A DNA stretch of 64,000 nt from Phascolomyces articulosus. Its lineage: Eukaryota; Mucoromycota; Mucoromycetes; Mucorales; Lichtheimiaceae. Shown in pieces: positions 59,956 through 64,000 of this stretch (within the stretch, counting starts at the first letter, position 1; every line of letters begins with the position of its first letter). The stretch spans positions 124,001 through 188,000 of the forward strand of contig JAIXMP010000021.1 in assembly GCA_025677815.1 (NCBI GenBank). Direction: 5' to 3'. The position numbers and the translations under genes were made by a program. Below the pieces are notes generated by a model, which saw only the letters and a list, made by a program, of their open reading frames with translations, was not told the DNA's origin and did not search any database.

Positions 59956-62709
59956 TCAACCAATTTTTCCTTCTGAACAACAAAAACATTTGGGTCTTTT
60001 GACATAGTGCAGTTGGGTCAACCAACTGAGGGATAGGGTGGGTTTTCCTCGTTTTAATAAACATCAAACTTGAAAAAAACATGACTGTGTTGATATTTTT
60101 TTTATGTTTGAAATAATTAATTCATTTTAATAATGACTGTTTGTACTTGATCAATCTTGTCGGAATGATTCCGAGTGCACGGGCCATGGTTATAAAATTG
60201 AGAAAAGAAAACAGGGCTTATTGGTTTACACCTATGCTCTACAACAGTTCAGCTGTTGTGGTGATTGATGTGCCTGTTGTAGTAAATCCTAAGCCATCTT
60301 AAGAAAATAATCGTCTCTTTTTCATTTGTGATAATAATAATGAAATTTGTATAGTTCAGGGTAATTTTCTTAGTCTTGTTACTTGTTACTAATAATTGGA
60401 AGGTAGAAGAACGGAACAAAGAAACATGATCTTTTATTATTAATAACGTCAAAGGTATATTATATACAACCATGGAAAATGACTCTTCTTTTTTTTTTAT
60501 CGGTCTAGGCTATCAAGTGAACAGCAGTCGCGAAAAAACAACAAACAACAACAATAACAACAATTCTGGCCTCATGCTAGCATATTACAATGTGCATCAC
60601 TCAACCTTCGAACATAATCATTCCAATACGTGTGTATAAGGACCATGATTTTCTGTAGATGTTACAGTAAATCTGGAGAAACATGGCAATACTAGGGGTC
60701 AACCGGATGGATTGGATGAAAACTTACAGGCAATCAATAGCATTGTCATGATGAAAATGGTGATGATAACAATGGTACGTAGACACAATTTTTCGATCAT
60801 CGAAAAGGGCTCATGTGGGGAAAAAAAATGTTGTCATTCGAAACCAGATATGTTGAATTAGATGCATGATGCTAATCAAATATTTTCCTTACTTATGGCT
60901 TTCCCGAACAGGCATGACGGTTATATTTATTTATATTGGAAAGAGGAAAGAGGATAACGGATCGAACATGGATTGGATGATGATGGTGATGATGGTGATG
61001 ATGGTGATGATAATGAAACAAGGTATGTGTTATCATGGCTTTTTTTATTTATTTATTTTTCGAGGAGTGTTATTCGACCCAATGGTGTGGGAATATGGAT
61101 CAAGAAAGAATGACGGGATAAGGACAACGAATCTGGATGGTGACTTATGTAGGTATTTGCATCAGCAGTTTCTGGTACTTTTTTCTTCTTCCTTTATTTA
61201 TTGCATAAAAATCAAATCATATATAAAAATAAAGTATATATTTAAACTCATTTTCTTAATAATGATTGTATTATTGGACTTTCTTGACGATTTGAAAGAG
61301 GAGGAGATATGTGATGTATATGAGGTTAGACACTGGCTATATATTTAAAGAGATACAGGATCAAATGACGTATAATGTTGCTTTGACAAGGGGATTACCA
61401 TTTTAATCAATTGGGTCTGTTTATTCATTAAAAAAACCACTGTTGTATATCCTATATATGCATCTCATACGAATCCATTTTTGAGATAATCTGATTCTCG
61501 GTTATTATATTCTTTACTTTTGTGATATGGATAAGAATTAAGATAGATGTAATGACAAAGAGAGATAGAGACAGAAGTCTTGTGAGAATCGATATAGATT
61601 TATTATGATAATAAAGATGATCAAAGTAAAGATAAAGATAATTATATTCTAGTTTTACAAGTACAGTATTAATATGTTTTCTTATCCATGCCACTTAATC
61701 GTTGGTCATGGTAGTTTTTTATTATTACATTTGTTTGATATAACGAGTATATATTACAGGATCATTATTATATTATTATGTTATTGTATTATTATTGTAA
61801 TATTATTGGAATGAGGATTATGTGAGGCAACCGATATTATTTATTTATATTATTATTTATTTATTTGTAATAACGCGATGTAGTAGTATCGGTGGTTATA
61901 TATGTAAGAAGAAGTGTGGATACGTAGATATGCCACAGTATGTATATAGACATAAATCACTCGTTGATTGCCTATAATTTTCATGCATCAAAAACTCATT
62001 CTGACAAAAAAAGGGACCATGGCGCCAAAATTATCATTGTAAAAAATAAGAATTTAAGAATGTAACTAATGGAAATACGTTGTAGAAACGATAAACCATA
62101 TATTGTTTATGTAAAATGTGAGTCAAAAGCCTGGAAATAGATAGAGCAATTTATTTAATAGTTTTTGTAGAGAAGCTTATATATTATAGATAATAATAAT
62201 AATGATAATATGACTAAATAAAATATACTGGGCAATACGTATAAAAAGATTATATATATAATAAATCGTATAAACGATAAAATATATGCTTATTTCGGTT
62301 TGAAGGTATTATGAGCACTCTATGTTAATAAAGCTATGTTTGCTTTCACGTGGTAATAGTTTTTAGTAAGTGAGCTCTTGATTGGCCATTGCCATAGCAG
62401 TAACAAAAATGAGGTAACAAACTCCGTTACCTCTGATGCCCAGAAAAAAAATTATATGGTGGGCACTTTTTTTTTCCTCTTTCTTCCTCAGACTTTCTCT
62501 CTTTTCCTCATCCCGCTTTACTGGACTCTTCTTATAGTGAAATGTAGAGCTTGCTTTCGATTCAGCCAGCTGCATGCAGTGTGGATGCAGAGATCCTCTA
62601 GGAATTCCTTGGGGTGAAGGTTGAAACACTGTATTTCACTGGTTGTTTTCGAGCAATGTATTCGCTATTAGCCTGTGGGAAGACAATGTTTAGAGGTGAC
62701 AGGGTTTAG

Positions 62710-62775
62710 AGGTGGTGGTGGTGGAAATGGAGGGTGGAAATGGAGGTGGTGGTGGCGGAAATGGAGGGAAATGGA
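62710..62775 (+). repeat. G-rich GGTGGT/GGAAATGGAGGG repeat
   Basis: About 65 bp of nearly pure G/A/T strand with many GG and GGG runs. Runs of this density could form G-quadruplex structures on the plus strand. It stands out in AT-rich flanks. The nearby segment 62820-62885 has overlapping AAGCAAGCC and ACAGTCTT repeats. Confidence 0.6.
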
Positions 62776-63452
62776 GCCATTTGACAGATATTACTATTAT
62801 TATTATTTTGTTAGGAACAGTTTTTACAAGCAAGCCAAGCCAAGAACAAGCAAGAAACAGTCCAAACAGTCTTACAGTCTTACAAGCACTGGTCCATTAG
62901 TCAAGTTAGAACTTAATCACAATAGCAATCATAATAATAAAATCTTTTATTGTCTTGGGCTTTTTTTTTAACACATTAGTTTCTTCATGTTAAAAGTCTT
63001 TCATAATAAAAAACACGCAATCGTTTATTCATTGAAAGATTAATCTTTTAATCATAATCCACTTTTTCTTTCTTGATCCACCTCTTTTTTTCAAAACACT
63101 TCCGGATGCGCAGCAGACCTTGTCAATAAAAAAAAAACAAGTGCAGCGTTACCATATATTATATACAAAGTGGTTATGAAAAGGGTAGTCTTATATACTA
63201 TGTTTTTGGTATTATTATGATACTGTCATATAGCGTCAATAAAAAAAGATGGAAAATTGTATATTATTAGAGGATGGGGTCATGTCCATCTAATATACGT
63301 ATCCCGTCACCATCCTGTCAAAATACTCGTCTCATTTAAAAAATGTCAAAGTAATCGCCTTACTTATTGTGGAAGACAAGGTGTGTATCATTTCATCGAG
63401 TTCAATAAGCTTTATTACTATGTAACAAAAACATTCTATTTATATATTCTAC

Positions 63453-63940
63453 TTACTGGAAATAAATAACAAAACTTTCATTTTCCAAAAGATCGTTTCC
63501 TGTTTCAAGTGTCACAACATCCTCTTGTAATACATAAATAACAATATTCATAAACACATCGGCTCTTACTACTGCTATAGTAGCAGCCGTAATGATGGGC
63601 CTATATAACAAAAATATAAATATAAATAAAAAAAAATGTCCCTCCCACCGTCTCCCCATTTTACCCATAATACCATCCGATGCCAATCATAACGAGCACA
63701 TTTGTTACTTGAAGTCATTCCTGGTAGCGAAAAATTGGTGATCACCATGAATAATAAAATATAAGAATAATAAAGTCAGTAACAGTGTATCATATTGATA
63801 AGTCTTTGTTTGAAAATCTGTCACAGACAAATATAAATAAAACTTACGTTTCAAGAACATAGATGGCGTTTGTTTGCACATCTAAAGTTTCCATATGGAT
63901 CGGGTACCATCTCCAGTAACAACGATAGTGACGATCGACT
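63453..63940 (-). CDS. Orphan small gene or gene end at the right edge (tentative)
   Basis: Minus strand. An exon ending at 63848 with a GTAAGT donor reads VDRHYRCYWRWYPIHMETLD, then VQTNAIYVLE. It joins in phase to 63600..63453, which reads PIITAATIAVVRADVFMNIV, then IYVLQEDVVTLETGNDLLEN and ESFVIYFQ-stop. If the internal Met is the start, the product is 64 residues; otherwise an upstream exon lies beyond the window, since a possible acceptor precedes 63940. The intron would be 247 nt, long for this genome. Composition is coding-like on both exons. Family unknown; it resembles the orphan frames at 20.07 and 37.5 kb. Confidence 0.35.
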
Positions 63941-64000
63941 CTTCAATAATAATATAATGCAATATATAGATAGACGAAAAAAAAATCGTTAGCAAAAAAA
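63941..64000. other. Right edge, AT-rich
   Basis: Short A/T-rich end of the window; could be intron or upstream region of the edge gene. Confidence 0.4.

Larger units (their letters stand above)
55360..63452. other. Long gene-poor region with element remnants
   Basis: About 8.1 kb without a recognisable conserved gene. The PEPCK 3' UTR occupies roughly 55360-55560. Separately listed are a 251-bp Tc1-like MITE (56036-56286), a GC-richer block with a tRNA-like core (57110-57860), a TG...CA-bounded block with a poly(A) run (59417-59645), a 24-bp tandem array (59884-59955) and a G-rich block (62710-62775). GATGGT repeats occur at 60970-61010. Frames of 60-160 codons (e.g. 60866-61348, 58264-58473) are unrecognised. 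No intact tRNA was seen. Confidence 0.5.

Noticed and set aside
60866..61348. 160-codon open frame on the plus strand
   Set aside because: Much of it is translated from GATGGT repeats (Met/Val runs) and AT-rich sequence; no domain recognised.

Overview
The window is nuclear DNA from a filamentous fungus. It is AT-rich, nearly every gene is broken by short introns (mostly about 60-120 nt) with GTAAGT/GTATGT-type donors and TAG/CAG acceptors, and coding exons are clearly richer in GC than the spaces between them. The protein set (Ada2, a Zn2Cys6+PAS regulator, a velvet factor, ATP-type PEPCK, GDP-mannose 4,6-dehydratase for fucose synthesis) and the base composition suggest an early-diverging fungus, most likely Mucoromycota (Mucorales-like). 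That placement is an inference, since no rRNA or mitochondrial marker is present. All exon structures were built by hand from reading frame, splice signals and family similarity, and the phase was checked across every junction of the recognised genes.

Layout. 0-13 kb is gene-dense: the 3' part of SLU7 (+), an Abp1/drebrin-like actin-binding protein (+), a UBA-zinc finger-UBX adaptor (-), a TRAIP-like RING-H2 protein ending in a SUMO-interaction-like motif (+), and GDP-mannose 4,6-dehydratase (-). 15-17.7 kb holds a Zn2Cys6+PAS regulator of the AcuK/AcuM/Ert1 type (-). 20-25 kb is poor in genes and holds a small orphan gene and a 5'-truncated LINE flanked by a perfect 17-bp target-site duplication. 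25-34 kb holds Ada2 (+), a questin-oxidase-like protein (+) and a velvet-domain factor (-). 34-38.8 kb is a gene desert. 38.8-55.4 kb holds an Oac1/SLC25A35-like carrier (-), a BCAS3-like WD40 protein (+), a SnoaL/DUF1348 protein (-), an HPP-family membrane protein (-), a BAG-domain protein (-) and PEPCK (+). From 55.4 kb to the end there is no recognisable conserved gene. That stretch has a Tc1-like MITE, a tRNA-like Pol III remnant in a GC-richer block, a TG...CA-bounded block containing a poly(A) run, a small tandem array, and a possible small gene at the right edge.

How the genes fit together. Most are unrelated housekeeping genes. One theme links three loci. PEPCK, a carrier of the mitochondrial oxaloacetate family and an AcuK/AcuM-type regulator all belong to gluconeogenesis, and the PEPCK upstream region contains an exact CCG-N7-CCG site, the motif known for Aspergillus AcuK/AcuM. 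A second, weaker theme is three short orphan reading frames (about 20.1, 37.5 and 63.6 kb) that share a strand-rich pattern and may be remnants of one dispersed lineage-specific family. No defence system, CRISPR array, canonical tRNA, rRNA or tight gene cluster was seen.
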